Below, one piece after another: positions 22,517-36,484 of a DNA stretch of 64,000 nt (positions within the stretch are counted from its first letter, which is position 1; each line of letters begins with the position of its first letter). Position numbers and translations under genes: made by a program. Origin of the DNA: Mycoplasmopsis gallinacea (GTDB lineage: Bacteria; Bacillota_I; Bacilli_A; Mycoplasmatales; Metamycoplasmataceae); assembly GCF_900660495.1 (NCBI RefSeq), contig NZ_LR214950.1, positions 1-64,000 of the forward strand, read 5' to 3'. The notes under the pieces are model-generated. The model had not been told where the DNA came from, ran no database searches, and saw nothing but the letters and a program-made list of their open reading frames with translations.

Positions 22517-22587
22517 AGAATAAATTATAATAAAATGTTTATAAACTAAAATTTATTTTCTTTTTTATTCATTTTATTGGTATAGTT

Positions 22588-22610
22588 TATAATTTTTTAA
22601 GAGGTAAAAA
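22588..22610 (+). promoter_or_regulatory. promoter and RBS of the helicase gene
   Basis: TATAAT at 22588-22593 is followed by AAGAGG seven to eight bases before ATG 22611. The -35 is weak. Confidence 0.45.
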
Positions 22611-25600
22611 ATGGATAACTACGGTAAAAAAATTAAAGAAAATATAAAGGAATGAAAGGCTAATTTATTAGACTTAACCCTTAGAAATAAAGCTTTAAAT
22701 TTTAAAGGTAATAAACAAGGAATTGAGTTTAAATATGAAGATTTAAATTTAATTTTAGACGTGCTTTTTGATGATAAAAAGCTTAAATTAAATCCAACTC
22801 GAAAACAAGAAAAAAATTGAATTGAAACTTTTGATAATCTTCTTGAAATGGATAACAGTCAATCTACTGCAGGTAGCAAAGGAACTACAATTGATGTTGA
22901 TTTAACAAAAAGCGATTTAAATGTAACTTTTTCTTCAATGTATAGAAAGCAAGAGCTTTTTAACACTGAATACTCAATTGATATTTCATATTTAACAGTT
23001 GGTATGCTTTCGTGAAAGCCAGATCAAGAAGATGATAGACTTCTTGATTCTCCACTTGTTTTTATCCCTGTTAAATTTGATAAAAACAAAAACAAAGATT
23101 GCTTTGTATCGCTTAAAGATAGTGATTTAATGCTTAATGATAGTTTAATTCAAAAAATCCTTTTTGAAAAAGGAGTAGATTTAAGCTATGAATTTGATTC
23201 TGAAGAATCAATTAATGAAAGAATTGAAAAGTACTTTGCTTTTGTGCAAGAAAAACTTCCTAGTTATACTATTAAAAGAGAACTTTGAATTAGTTTGTTC
23301 CAATTCTCAAACATTTTCATTTATAAAGACTTAGAAACAAATGAAGAAAAATTAATTCAAGATCAGCTTGTTGCTTCACTTTTTGATGATGAAAAACTTG
23401 ATATGTCACCAGTTGAAGTTTCAAAAGAAGAATTAGACCTTAAAATTGGTGAAGATGGATATTACCATCTTCTTGAAAGTGATAGCTCACAAGAAAAAGC
23501 TATTCACATTGCGTTAAAAGGTAAAAGTTTCGTGCTTCAAGGTCCTCCAGGAACTGGTAAAAGTCAAATTATTGTTAACATTTTAACTGAGTTTATTTCT
23601 CGTGGTAAATCTGTGCTTTTTGTAGCTGAGAAAAAAGCTGCTCTTGATGTTGTATACAACAAATTAGAAGAATTAAACTTAGCTAACTGAGTTGCAAGGC
23701 TTCATTCAATTGAAAAAACAAATAAAAAAGAATTCTTGCAACAATTAAGTGACAACCTTACATTAAGAGAAAAAAATCAAAAAGTAGTTTCGGAAAGATA
23801 TACAGATAAACAAAAAGAAAATTACAAAGAAAACCTTAAAAAGCTTAATTCTTACTTTAAGAAAATTAGTTACCTTCTTTGAGAAGAAAAAACTTTATAT
23901 GACATTTTAAATTGCTACATTTTATTAAAAGAAACTCCAATAATTGAATGACCTTGAAATTATGACTTTTCTCTTCTTGAAAATGCTAGCTATCAAAAAA
24001 TTCTCGAGCAATTAAATCACCTTGAAAAGCTTGTGAAAATTGGTTACGACTACACTATTTTTAACAACTTAAAAATCACAGAGCTCCTTCCAGTTGAACA
24101 AATTAAATTTAAAAACTTAATATCCGAGTTTCTTGAAGTAACTAAAACTTACCCAGAGACATACTTAGAAAAATTGCTTAACACTTTCTTATTTGAGCAA
24201 AAAATTTATCATAAAAATCCAAATTACTTGCAAATTAATAACCCAAATAACTTAGCATTTTTAAAAACTATTTCTGAAAATATAAAAATCTTTATTGATA
24301 ATCAAGATATTTTAGAAAAATTCAGCGATCCTTCAAGTTTATTGAAATTTAACTTAGAAGAATTTAACTATTTTTATGAAAATAAAGGGTTTAAAAAATG
24401 ATTCTGCTTTGGAAAACTGGGTCAAACTAAGAAAAAAATAATTTCGCTTTTAAAAGATAAAAAAGAATTCAAAATTATTGCTGAAAAAGCTCATAAAGCG
24501 ATTAATTCATTTAATAAATTTATTACCTTGCACAATGAATGAGGAATGGATCAATTTGTCTTTTTCCAAAATAATGTAGATGCTTTAATTAATAAATTAG
24601 ATAACTATTTATCTAATTCAATGGACTTAAATGGAACTAGAGACGAAAAACTTTTCAACTTATTATTAGAGCTTCAAAATTACTTTATTTATGAATCACC
24701 AATTAATGTTTCTACATTTATGTCCAAAATTAGTGCCCAATTTAACAATATTGACAACATTGATACATATATTGAATACAACCAATTACGTAAAGAAATT
24801 ACTCAAAGTGAAATTGATCAATTCGTTAAACGTGTTCATATTACTAATTTAAATCATAGCTCGCTTATTGATTTATTTAACAAGTCAATTTACCATTTAA
24901 TCCTTAAAAATGAGTTCTATAAATTAAATAATGAAATTCCAGATTTAAATTACATTCAAAATCAATTTAGAGAAAATTTTGAAAGAATTAAAGAACTTGC
25001 TTCTGAATTAATTAACGATAATTTACTTCAAAAATTACCTTCTAGTGGTTCAATTTACGAAAATAACGTTGAATTCCAGTTCCTTAAAAAGGAAATTAAT
25101 AAAAAAACTAGACATTCTTCAATCAAGCAAATGTTTGAGAAGATGCCAAATTTAATTTACAACTTAAAACCAATTTTAATGATGTCACCACTTTCTGTTG
25201 CTGCTTTTTTCAAAAACAATGACAAAAAATTTGATTTAGTTATTTTCGATGAGGCATCTCAAATTAAAGTAGAAACTGCTATTTCTTCAATTTTAAGAGG
25301 TAAACAAGCTATTTTAGTTGGCGATCGTGAGCAACTTCCACCTACTAACTTCTTTAATAAATCGATGGATAATGCTGAAAATGAAGAAGATGAAGAACAA
25401 GAATTAGAACACGAAAGCTCAAGTAGAGATTATGAGTCAATTTTAGACTTTGTTTCTACCAAATGATTTGATCTTTCACTTGAATGACACTACCGTTCTA
25501 AATTTGATGAATTAATTCTTCCTTCAAATAAAGAAATTTATCAAGATAAGCTTATTGCTTTCCCAAATAATACCTTGCCTCAAAAATACCAAGGAATTAC

Positions 25601-27113
25601 GCTTGTAAAAATCGATGATGGAATTTATACAAATTCTAAAAATGAAAAAGAAGCTCAAAAAGTTATCGAAGTTTTAGATGATCTTTTAAGAAGTAATCCT
25701 AATGCAAATTCAGTTGGAATTATTGCTTTTAATAGTCAGCAACAATCCCTTATTGAGAAAAAAATTAATGTTTATTTAAATGAAAACCCTGCATTTTTAG
25801 ATAGATTAGTATTTAACGCTAAGGAAAAACTATTTGTTAAAAACATCGAAAATGTTCAAGGAGACGAAAGAGACTTTATTATCATCAGCTCCGTAATTGG
25901 TCCAAACGAAAGAGGAACTGTAGCAAGAAATATTGGTGCAGTTAGCTTAAAAGGTGGTTATAGAAGGTTAAATGTTTGCTTTACCAGAGCAAAGGTTGGG
26001 TCAATTTTAATTACTTCTGTTAACCCTGAAGATATTGATGTTTCAAATGCTTCCAACCCAAGAGGATGATTATTCTTCAAAGATTACTTAAATTTTGCTA
26101 AAAACAAACACATTCAAAATGATTTTTCTTCATTAGATGAAAAAAGCAAAGAATTTAAAATTTCATTTGTAAAAGAACTTAGTGAACTTATTAATTCTTG
26201 AGGATTTGAAACCAAAATTAAAGTAGGTATTTCAAACTTCAAAGTTGATATCGGGGTATTTAGTAAAAAAGATCCTAATAAATTTATTTGCGCTATCGAA
26301 TGTGACGGAGATAGCTATAAATACTCAAAATCAACTAAAGATAGGGAGTATGTACGTAAGAAAGTTTTAGAATCAAAAGGATGAAATGTTTACCGTATTT
26401 GAGCATCTAATTGATTTAGAAACAAAAAAGACGAAACTAAAAAACTTCATGATGCAATTTTAAGATTCGAAAATAATCAACCTGCTCCCGAAGTGCAATA
26501 CCAAGTTTCAAAAGAAGAAAAATTCGAACCAAAAATTGCAAAATATCAAACTAAAATTGAAAATAATAATATTGACATTTTTCCTAAAATGCTCACAAAT
26601 AAAGAAATTATTGATCGTTTAGTCCTTGAAAATGGAAAAAATATTTTATATCAAACGTTTAATGCTAATTTAGTTGATAAATTAGTTGAGTACCTTCAAC
26701 CAGTAAAAAGCAGCACCATTTCAAACATTTTAAATTACAAAAAAACTTCTGTTGATCGTTATTTAAATGATAAATATAATGCTCGCAAAATTAATCGTGA
26801 TTATGAAGATTTCTTCTTCTTTGATTTTAACAGCATTTTCTTTAAAGATCGTAGATATAACATTGATTGAGCTAAATTTACTATTGCACAGATTTCTTAC
26901 TTAGAAGTAGCTCAAATGCTTTATAAATTAATTAAAGACATTACTTTAGTTGATCATAATCGTTTATTTAAGCTTTACCTTGAATTTCTAGGGTTTAAAA
27001 ATGCCGGCGAAAAGATTAAAGCTAAATTTGATGAAGCTATTGAATTACTTATTAAAACTCGCAAAATTGAAAAAGTTCATCAAGATGATGTTGTAATGTA
27101 CAAAATACCTTAA
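22611..27113 (+). CDS. DUF4011-type superfamily 1 helicase fused to a nuclease domain
   Basis: A 1500-residue protein. Residues 1-290 resemble the DUF4011 region (KEWKANLLDLTLRNKALNFK). Walker A GPPGTGKSQ is near 311, Walker B FDEASQ near 880, motif III GDREQLPPT near 903, motif V VQGDERDF near 1086 and motif VI RRLNVCFTRAK near 1115. Residues about 1200-1290 hold a Vsr/MTES_1575-like nuclease core (CAIECDGDSY ... GWNVYRIW), and about 1290-1500 a C-terminal helical region like DUF3320. The long insert between motifs I and II is helical. It stands alone with its own terminator. The architecture resembles helicase-nuclease proteins linked to phage defence or DNA repair; the function here is inferred. 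Confidence 0.82.
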
Positions 27114-27121
27114 TTAGAAAG

Positions 27122-27149
27122 AGCTTGCACATTTAGTGCAAGTTTTTTC
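27122..27149 (+). terminator. terminator of the helicase gene
   Basis: GCTTGCAC-ATTTA-GTGCAAG stem-loop followed by TTTTTT. Confidence 0.8.
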
Positions 27150-27181
27150 GCTTAATTAGTGTGCATTGTAGGCGCAAAAGC

Positions 27182-27212
27182 AAAAAGAAAACGCAGAAAA
27201 ATAATTTCTGCG
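27182..27212 (-). terminator. terminator of the minus-strand membrane protein
   Basis: On the minus strand CGCAGAAA and TTTCTGCG form a stem, followed by TTTTCTTTTTG. Confidence 0.75.
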
Positions 27213-27217
27213 TGATA

Positions 27218-28594
27218 TTAATAAGCATTGATTTTGTTTTTAGCTATGTATCTGTTATATAAGTATGTCATTGGGAAAATTAATGAACCTAAAATTATAG
27301 AGTAAATAGGTATAACTATTAGCCCTTTAATAATAATTGGGAGCATTATTGTGACATATCTATCTCAAAGATTGATAAGAGGATCTTTTAATCAAAATTG
27401 TTTGTATTGAATGTAAGCATATGGACCTCATAATCATCTTCCAATAACGACTACAATTGTTACTATAATAAAAGCAATAGCAAAGTAAGAAAGTCTAGGT
27501 TTATTTTTTCAAATTGAGTATATTGAAACAAAAATTGTTCCAATTACAATCACAATTGCTAATGCTATTAAAATATATAAAGTAGTGACATCAATTGTTT
27601 TAAATGAGAAAATACTACTAATTTTTAGTGGACTTCCACCTTTTTTGGCAATTTGTTTGAAAACTACTGTAATAATTGCACTAAATGAAGCGATAACAAA
27701 GATATTTCCAAGTATTAATGCGTGTTTTTTATTAATTCTAACTAAATCAAAGAATAAAGAACTTACAATAACAATTAATACTGGAACAATTGCATAAACT
27801 CAGTGTCATGACGCAATCCCAGCTCCTTGAAACATAAGTGAAATAAAATCACCTATAAAAGCTAAGAAAGCTCCTTTGAAATATCTAAAGAAAAAGGCAA
27901 AAATTATGTAAAAAATGTATTCAAAATTAAGGCCAATTTTCCCTAAATATGTGTAATGAGTAATTACGGAAACGATTAAAAAAATACCAAGCAGTATACC
28001 ACTTAATGCAATTTCAAAAGTATTCAATCTTAATAAATTACTATTTAAAATTCTTTTAATAAATGATGTTTTGTTTGGTAAATTTTTTTCACTTGTTTCT
28101 TCTATATCTTTTATTTCGCTTCGGCTGTTCCTCGATGTTTCGTCTTTATCATCGTTTTCTAAATCAGCTTCAGCTTCTTTTTCGTTAACCGAATCGCCTT
28201 CAGGTGCATGATCTGCAACTGTTGGAATTAAATAGATAACGTGATAAATAATACTTAAAAGAAAAACAGGGCTTGTAAGATATCCGAAAATAAAGCTTTT
28301 TTTGTATTGTGCATTACTTTCGACCTTACTTAAGTACATTCTCAATTTGTATGTTGTAAAAATACTTAAACCAACTGAAAATAAATAAAGAACCACCATT
28401 GATGTAATTAATGAACCTAATGTTGCATAATGGTGTCAAGTTAATTCTTTCCCTCCTTCAAAAAATGAAACTCATACCAAGTAAATTGGTAATGCGAAAA
28501 TCATAGATGTAAATGCAAATCCAATCATAGCGAAGAGTCTAAAATAACTTCACTTTTTAATGTGTTTGCTTGTATATTTTTGTTGATTTTTCAT
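27218..28594 (-). CDS. polytopic membrane protein, possible ECF transporter S component
   Basis: A 458-residue protein. About four hydrophobic segments precede a very acidic, Ser/Asn-rich stretch near residues 125-160 (EKEAEADLENDDKDETS), then about six more segments. The second half has the look of a vitamin-type ECF substrate-binding subunit: AFFFRYFKGAFLAFIGDFIS followed by a loop and WHWVYAIVPVL. Substrate unknown. The N-terminal extension and acidic linker are unusual for S components (normally near 200 residues). Start ATG 28594. Confidence 0.5.
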
Positions 28595-28646
28595 AGTTAA
28601 ATTATAAACTATTTGCTTTTATTCAATAGTATATAAATTTAGCAAA

Positions 28647-29105
28647 TTAACTAGAAAAAACAGCTGTTTTTACCTTGTTATATTCAGGATTTAAACTGAT
28701 TTTGTATATATCAATATTTTGACCAAAAGTATTGAGAATCTTGGTCAAGGTTTTTAAAATTTTAATTTCGTTATATTCGGATAAATTTTTTCCAATTTTT
28801 TCACCCTGAAAATCTGATGAGTTATCTTTTAGAATTTTCTCATCAATAATAAAGAACTTATCAATTGCAAGTTTATAGAAAAGAAGTGATGAATCAGTAT
28901 AAAGATCCAAAATGTGCTCTTTGCTAAATTTTTTACAATTTGAATTTTTATAAGCAAGACCTATCACAATTTCGTCATCAATCTTGCTAAGGGGTAAAAT
29001 TAGCTCGAATTTTTTATCAATAACATTTTCAATTGAGCTTTTTAATTCTTGATTTGGTGTTAATAAATTAAATAAAATTTTGTTTTTTGTTATTTTTTCT
29101 TCCAT
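28647..29105 (-). CDS. hypothetical protein, 152 aa
   Basis: Starts MEEKITKNKILFNLLTPNQE. Soluble, mixed charge, with no signal or membrane segment and no recognised motif. It lies 50 bases upstream of the membrane protein gene on the same strand and diverges from mscL. Confidence 0.55.
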   Translation of the reverse strand: MEEKITKNKILFNLLTPNQELKSSIENVIDKKFELILPLSKIDDEIVIGLAYKNSNCKKFSKEHILDLYTDSSLLFYKLAIDKFFIIDEKILKDNSSDFQGEKIGKNLSEYNEIKILKTLTKILNTFGQNIDIYKISLNPEYNKVKTAVFSS

Positions 29106-29200
29106 TTTGACCTCACTATTAATATAAATAAATTAATTTTTTCTTAAAAAAGTGAACTTTTTTTATTAAAAAAACCAAAATAGTTTAAAATAACTTCACT

Positions 29201-29626
29201 ATGAGAAAAAACAATTTATTAACAACATCTGCTAAAGATGCTGCTAAAGTTCTTAAAAAAGGTAATGTGTTCATGCTTGCAATCGGGCTTTTACTTGGAA
29301 CAGTATTTAATGCTGTTGTAGCCTCATTTGCAAACGACATTTTAATGAATGCAATCAAAACACATTTCATGCCTAATGCAACATTAGACACTTGAGAAGT
29401 TTCAGGAATGCTTTTAGGAAAATTCCTTGGAACATTAATCCAATTTGCTATTGTTACAATTTTCTTATTTGTAGTGCTTGTTGGATACTTCATGATTTCT
29501 AATGCTTACAAGGCACACAAAGCTAAAAATCAACCAGTTGTTGAACCAGCTCCTGCTGTTCCAACAACAGAACAACTTATCTTAGAAGAACTTAAAAACC
29601 TTAATAAAAACCTTGAAAATAAGTAA
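29201..29626 (+). CDS. mscL: large-conductance mechanosensitive channel
   Basis: A 141-residue channel that opens under membrane tension. The pore helix KKGNVFMLAIGLLLGTVFN matches the MscL TM1 (family: GNVVDLAVGVIIGAAF). TM2 is FAIVTIFLFVVLVGYFMI. A proline-rich linker (EPAPAVPTTEQ) leads to the C-terminal helix LILEELKNLNKNLENK. No clear ribosome binding site precedes the ATG. Confidence 0.92.
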
Positions 29627-29633
29627 AAAATAA

Positions 29634-29670
29634 CAAAAATTCATCTTAAAAGGGGGTGAATTTTTCTTTT
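29634..29670 (+). terminator. terminator of mscL
   Basis: AAAAATTCATC and GGTGAATTTTT pair around a short loop, followed by CTTTT. Confidence 0.65.
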
Positions 29671-29712
29671 AAATAGCGATGGTAAAATGCTTATTTAAAA
29701 TCGATTTAATTG

Positions 29713-29756
29713 TATAATTAAAATACTTTATAAGGTTTATGAAAAAAGGGATAAAA
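29713..29756 (+). promoter_or_regulatory. promoter and RBS of upp
   Basis: TATAAT at 29713-29718. AAAAAGGG stands about seven bases before ATG 29757, which decides that start over the in-frame ATG at 29739. Confidence 0.5.
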
Positions 29757-30383
29757 ATGTTAAAAATAATTAATCACCCACTCATTGATATCAAATTAAC
29801 TAAAATGAGAGATAAAAACACTAATCACGTAGATTTTAGACAGAATCTTAAAGAAATTGGTTCACTAATGGTGTATGAAATTATGCGTGATTACCAAAGT
29901 AAAAAAGTCAAAGTTACCACGCCACTTGAACAAGAATTTAGTGGATTTGACTTTGATTCAGAAATTGTGATTGTCCCAATTTTAAGAGCTGGTTTAGGTA
30001 TGGTTGATGGACTTTTAGAACTTATTCCACAAGCTAGAGTGGGGCACATTGGTTTATACCGTGATGAAACTACTTTAAAACCAGTTGAATATTTTTACAA
30101 AATGCCTAATGTTTCAAAAGATTCAAAAATTATTGTGGTCGACCCTATGCTCGCTACAGGTAATTCAGCAGCTGATGCAATTGCTTCACTCCAAAAAAAT
30201 GGATTTAATGACATCGATTTAGTTTGTCTTGTTGGGGTAAGAGAAGGCGTTGACAATATTGAAAATAAATTTGGAAAAGATTTTAGAATTTTTCTTGCTT
30301 CACTTGATGAAAAATTAAATAGTCATGGTTACATTGAACCTGGTTTAGGGGATGCAGGTGACCGTATTTTTGGAACAAAATAA
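29757..30383 (+). CDS. upp: uracil phosphoribosyltransferase
   Basis: A 208-residue enzyme making UMP from uracil and PRPP. MLKIINHPLIDIKLTKMRD is the usual Upp start, VPILRAGLGMVDG a conserved segment and VDPMLATGNSA the PRPP loop; the C-terminus GYIEPGLGDAGDRIFGTK is the uracil-binding end. The start at 29757 gives the normal length. The stop overlaps the next ATG by one base. Confidence 0.95.
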   Translation: MLKIINHPLIDIKLTKMRDKNTNHVDFRQNLKEIGSLMVYEIMRDYQSKKVKVTTPLEQEFSGFDFDSEIVIVPILRAGLGMVDGLLELIPQARVGHIGLYRDETTLKPVEYFYKMPNVSKDSKIIVVDPMLATGNSAADAIASLQKNGFNDIDLVCLVGVREGVDNIENKFGKDFRIFLASLDEKLNSHGYIEPGLGDAGDRIFGTK

Positions 30384-31078
30384 TGACTAATACAAATCAA
30401 AAAAATGTTTCAAATATAATTGCAAAAATTACATATGCAGCTATAACTTTAGCAATTGCATTGATTTTTAATTTTATAAGCTCATATTTAAATATTTTTA
30501 ATTTTCTTCAGATCAATTTAACACTAATCCCTATTTTCATTGCTTCATATATTCTTTCATGAAGATGGGCACTTCTTGTTTCAGCAATTAGATTTTTAAT
30601 TTCACCTTTACTTTTCAATTATTCAAATATGCTTGCAGTTGAATACCTAGGAAATTTGATCATTTTTTTGAGTCATACGTTTTTTATAAGTTTTTATTAT
30701 TTATGCTATAAGTTAATTTGCAAAAGAAAGTGAGATCCACATCTTAAATTTCTACTTTCATCTCTTTTTTCAGTTCCATTAACAATTATTTTGCTTACTT
30801 TCTTAAATACATACATATTTAACGTTATATACTTTTTCATGCTTGGATTTTTAGATAAACTTAGCCTTACTGATTTAATTAGAGATTATCCAATGAAATT
30901 TAAAGCATTCTTTTTTAACATTAGTACCTACCAAGCGGGTTCTTGAAGCCTTTATAGTGCTTTTAACATTATCAACTTATCCATTAATGTTTTTGTAATC
31001 TCACTTTTTGTGCTACTAGATCGGAAAACAAAAATTTTCTCAAACATTAAATACAGAATACATGAATTACAATATTAG
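30383..31078 (+). CDS. membrane protein, putative ECF transporter S component (MPN527-like)
   Basis: A 231-residue protein with five to six membrane segments, overlapping upp by one base (TAATG). Hydrophobicity, length and the segment SYILSWRWALLVSAIRFLISP (arginine-rich turn between helices) resemble the MPN527-type putative ECF substrate subunits of mycoplasmas. Coupling to upp suggests uptake of a pyrimidine or related compound, but this is inference from position only. Its stop is 11 bases before leuS. Confidence 0.5.
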
Positions 31079-31088
31079 GAGATTTCAT

Positions 31089-33419
<2,331 letters not shown>

Positions 33420-33436
33420 TAAAAGAAAGGAATTTT

Positions 33437-36178
33437 ATGACAAAGAAAAATGAACAAATATTAAATGAAGGAATTTTAGCTGATTTTGTTACAGTAAAAA
33501 GTAAATTTGTTGCGTTTCCTTCAGGAATACACCAAGTATTTGTTGAAGATGATGAAGTAAATGATATGGAGCTAATACTTAAATCATTTAAAGAAAAAGA
33601 AAACTATAGATTATTATTAGGTTATGAAGAAGAATCAGATTTTAGAATAGATGAATTAGAAAATATTAATATTAACACCAAAGCTTTATTAATTAAACCA
33701 CTCGAAATTAAAAAAGTTAAAAATAGTAACTTATACAAAATGGTATACCGTATCATTAGTAGTGTAAATATTACTCATCTTAGCGAAATGGTGTTTGAAT
33801 TACCTAAAAAACTTTTTAAAGACTTAGTTAAAAAATGAGATATGGAGCGTCTTCTTGCTTTTGATATTGACCAAGATGAAGAAAACAATGTAGCTCTTGC
33901 TTTCAAAGATACTTGACTTGATTTAATCATTGAAGATTCAAAACCTCTTTTTGAATCATTTGATTTAGATAGCTTTTTAACTATCGTAACTCAAGTTTTA
34001 ACAACTACAAATCGAAACTTTGAGTTTTCAGGGGTTGGAAAAGATATTTTAAATATTTTCCAAGAAAACCTTGAAACTAAAAAACCTTATACATACCATG
34101 AAATTAACAACTTAATTAGAAAATACATTCAAGAAATTGATATATTTGTTGAAAGTAAGCAAAATAAACTTAACCAAGTTATTTCAATTTTAAACTTCAT
34201 TGATACAAATGTTATTCGTGATAAAAGTAAAGCTGCTTTTAACCCTTCACTTGAATCAATTAATGCAACTATTTTTTCAATTGGAGATTTTCTTCAAACT
34301 AATCTTGAGCTTGATAACGAGCTTACTGAAAAAATGAACGAAAAGCTTTCAAAACAACAAAAAGAGTTCATGCTTAGAGAAAAAATGAAAAGCATCCAAG
34401 AAACTCTTGAAAGTATGGGTTCTTCAGCAAATGAAGATGATGAGTATGCTAAAGATTTAAAAGATCCGCTTCGTGCGCTTATTTACCCTTCATCAGTACA
34501 AAAAATTATCGCAGATGAAACTAAAAGATTTTCAGAAATGATGCAAACTTCACCAGAAGCAAACATTTCAAAAACATATGTTGAACTTCTTAAAAAATTA
34601 CCTTGAAGAAAGGTTCAAAAAGAACTTCTTGACATCAATAGAGTAAGAAAAGTTCTTGATCACTATCACTATGGTCTTGATGAAGTTAAAGAAAGAATTG
34701 TTGAATATATTGCTGTTATGATTAATAGCAAAAGCAAAACTAAAGATCTGAAATTTGACTTAGATGAAAACGATGAACAAGTAGATTGAAGTCTTTTCAA
34801 AGGTGATGAAAAAGTTCATTTTTTAGATGCAGATGATAAAACAGACTTCAATAATGTACCAATTATTACACTTGTTGGTCCTCCAGGAACAGGTAAAACT
34901 TCACTTGCTAAAGCAATTGCTGAATCATTAAACCGTAAGTTTGTAAAAATTTCTCTTGGCGGAGTTCATGATGAAAGTGAAATTAGAGGGCACAGAAGAA
35001 CTTATGTTGGAGCTATGCCAGGAAAAATCATCAAAGGAATTAAGCAAGCAGGTGTATCTAACCCAGTTGTGCTTCTTGATGAAATTGACAAAATGGCTTC
35101 AGATATTAAAGGAGATCCAGCTTCAGCAATGCTTGAAGTTCTTGATCCAGAACAAAATACAAAATTCCAAGATCACTATGTTGAGCATGAATATGACCTT
35201 TCGAAAGTTGTTTTCATTGCTACAGCAAACTATTACGAAAATATCCCTCACGCCTTAATTGACCGTGTTGAAATTATTGAACTTAGTCCATATACACTTA
35301 ATGAAAAACTTCATATTGCTAAAAATCACTTAATCCCTAAAGTTATTAAGCAAAGTTACTTAAAACCAGCTCAATTCAAAATTGATGATGAGACTTTAAA
35401 ATACATAATTAAACACTATACATCAGAAGCTGGTGTAAGGGGACTTAAAAGAATTTTAGACAAAATTGCCCGTAAAATAGTGGTAAAAGTAATTGATGAT
35501 AAAAAACTTAAAGAATTTGTTGTTTCAATTGATAAATTAGAAGATTTAATTGGTGTAATTAAATACAAAGAAGATGAAAAAGAAACTGAACTTGAACCAG
35601 GTACAACAAATGGACTTGCTTACACTTCAGTAGGTGGTTCAGCACTTCAAATTGAGGTAAATGTTTATCCTGGAAAAGGTGAAATTAAACTTACCGGTTC
35701 ACTTAAAGAAGTTATGCAAGAATCAGCTCAAATTGCCCTTACATACGTAAGAAGTAATGCTGAAAAATTCGGAATTAAAGACTTTGATTTTGAAAATTCA
35801 ACAATTCATATTCACGTTCCTGAAGGTGCAGTGCCTAAAGACGGTCCTAGTGCCGGTGTAACTTTCACAACTGCTATTATTTCAGCACTTAGTCAAAGAG
35901 CTGTTTCAGCTGAATATGCTATGACTGGTGAAATTACTTTAAGAGGAAAAGTATTAGAAATTGGTGGACTTAAAGAAAAATCATTTGGTGCTATCCAAAA
36001 AGGAATCAAATACATCTTTATTCCTGAAACAAACGTTAAAAACCTTAGAGATATCCCTGGTGAAATCAAAGCTGAATTAACATACATTCCAGTTAAAAAA
36101 TATGACCAAATTTATGATGTTTTATTCATGCACAAAAAACCAGAAGTTCTAATCACTGAAGAGAAAAAAGATAAATAA
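33437..36178 (+). CDS. lon: ATP-dependent Lon protease
   Basis: A 913-residue cytosolic AAA+ protease. The N-terminal substrate domain is longer and more divergent than usual and is followed by a coiled region ([20 protein letters not shown]). Walker A is [10 protein letters not shown], Walker [11 protein letters not shown], and an acidic insert (DDKTDFNN) precedes Walker A. The protease domain has the catalytic serine in [10 protein letters not shown] and lysine in [16 protein letters not shown] precedes the ATG. Own terminator downstream. Confidence 0.96.
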
Positions 36179-36180
36179 TA

Positions 36181-36206
36181 AAAGCAGGCTATGTGCCTGC
36201 TTTTTG
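36181..36206 (+). terminator. terminator of lon
   Basis: AAAGCAGGC and GCCTGCTTTTT form a clear stem with T-run. Confidence 0.85.
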
Positions 36207-36208
36207 CA

Positions 36209-36235
36209 TAAAAAAAGCACCAATATCCTTGGTGC
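36209..36235 (-). terminator. terminator of tRNA-Ser
   Basis: On the minus strand GCACCAAGGATATTGGTGC is followed by TTTTTTT, about 45 bases past the tRNA 3' end. Confidence 0.75.
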
Positions 36236-36281
36236 ATAGGGCTAAAAGTCGCCAAATACCTACAAAAAAGGTATAAAAAAA

Positions 36282-36372
36282 TGGCGGAACAGAGAGGATT
36301 TGAACCTCCGCGGGAGTTGCCTCCCCTACAGTCTTAGCAGGACCGCCTCTTCAGCCTCTTGAGTACTGTTCC
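36282..36372 (-). tRNA. tRNA-Ser (anticodon GCT)
   Basis: A 91-base type II tRNA with CCA encoded. The acceptor stem pairs GGAACAG with CTGTTCC. The anticodon loop is CTGCTAA, reading AGY serine codons. A long variable arm (GGGGAGG...CTCCC) and T-loop GTTCAAATC fit tRNA-Ser. Confidence 0.95.
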
Positions 36373-36383
36373 ACGTTGCTTTA

Positions 36384-36394
36384 TTATTATAACA
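36384..36394 (-). promoter_or_regulatory. extended -10 promoter of tRNA-Ser
   Basis: TGTTATAAT on the minus strand (-10 at 36386-36391) lies 13 bases upstream of the tRNA 5' end. Confidence 0.5.
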
Positions 36395-36433
36395 AAAAAG
36401 AAAGAAAACACAAAAAATTATTACTAAAAAATA

Positions 36434-36484
36434 TATAATATAAAAATTAATAATACTAAGTATTATTAATTAATCGGAGGTGTT
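36434..36484 (+). promoter_or_regulatory. trpS promoter with inverted repeat at the transcript start
   Basis: TATAAT at 36434-36439. A perfect 10-bp inverted repeat, TTAATAATAC (36447-36456) and GTATTATTAA (36460-36469) with a 3-base loop, starts at the expected transcription start and ends just before CGGAGG (36475-36480). It could be an operator or an RNA hairpin near the ribosome site. No T-box sequence is present. Confidence 0.5.

Noticed and set aside
34956-35258. Second frame over lon (also 39031-39216 over thrS)
   Set aside because: Overlaps the well-conserved Lon AAA+ core (and the ThrRS C-terminus) in another frame; no independent support.
36440-36484. T-box riboswitch upstream of trpS
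   Set aside because: The leader is under 45 bases and has no T-box sequence or antiterminator.
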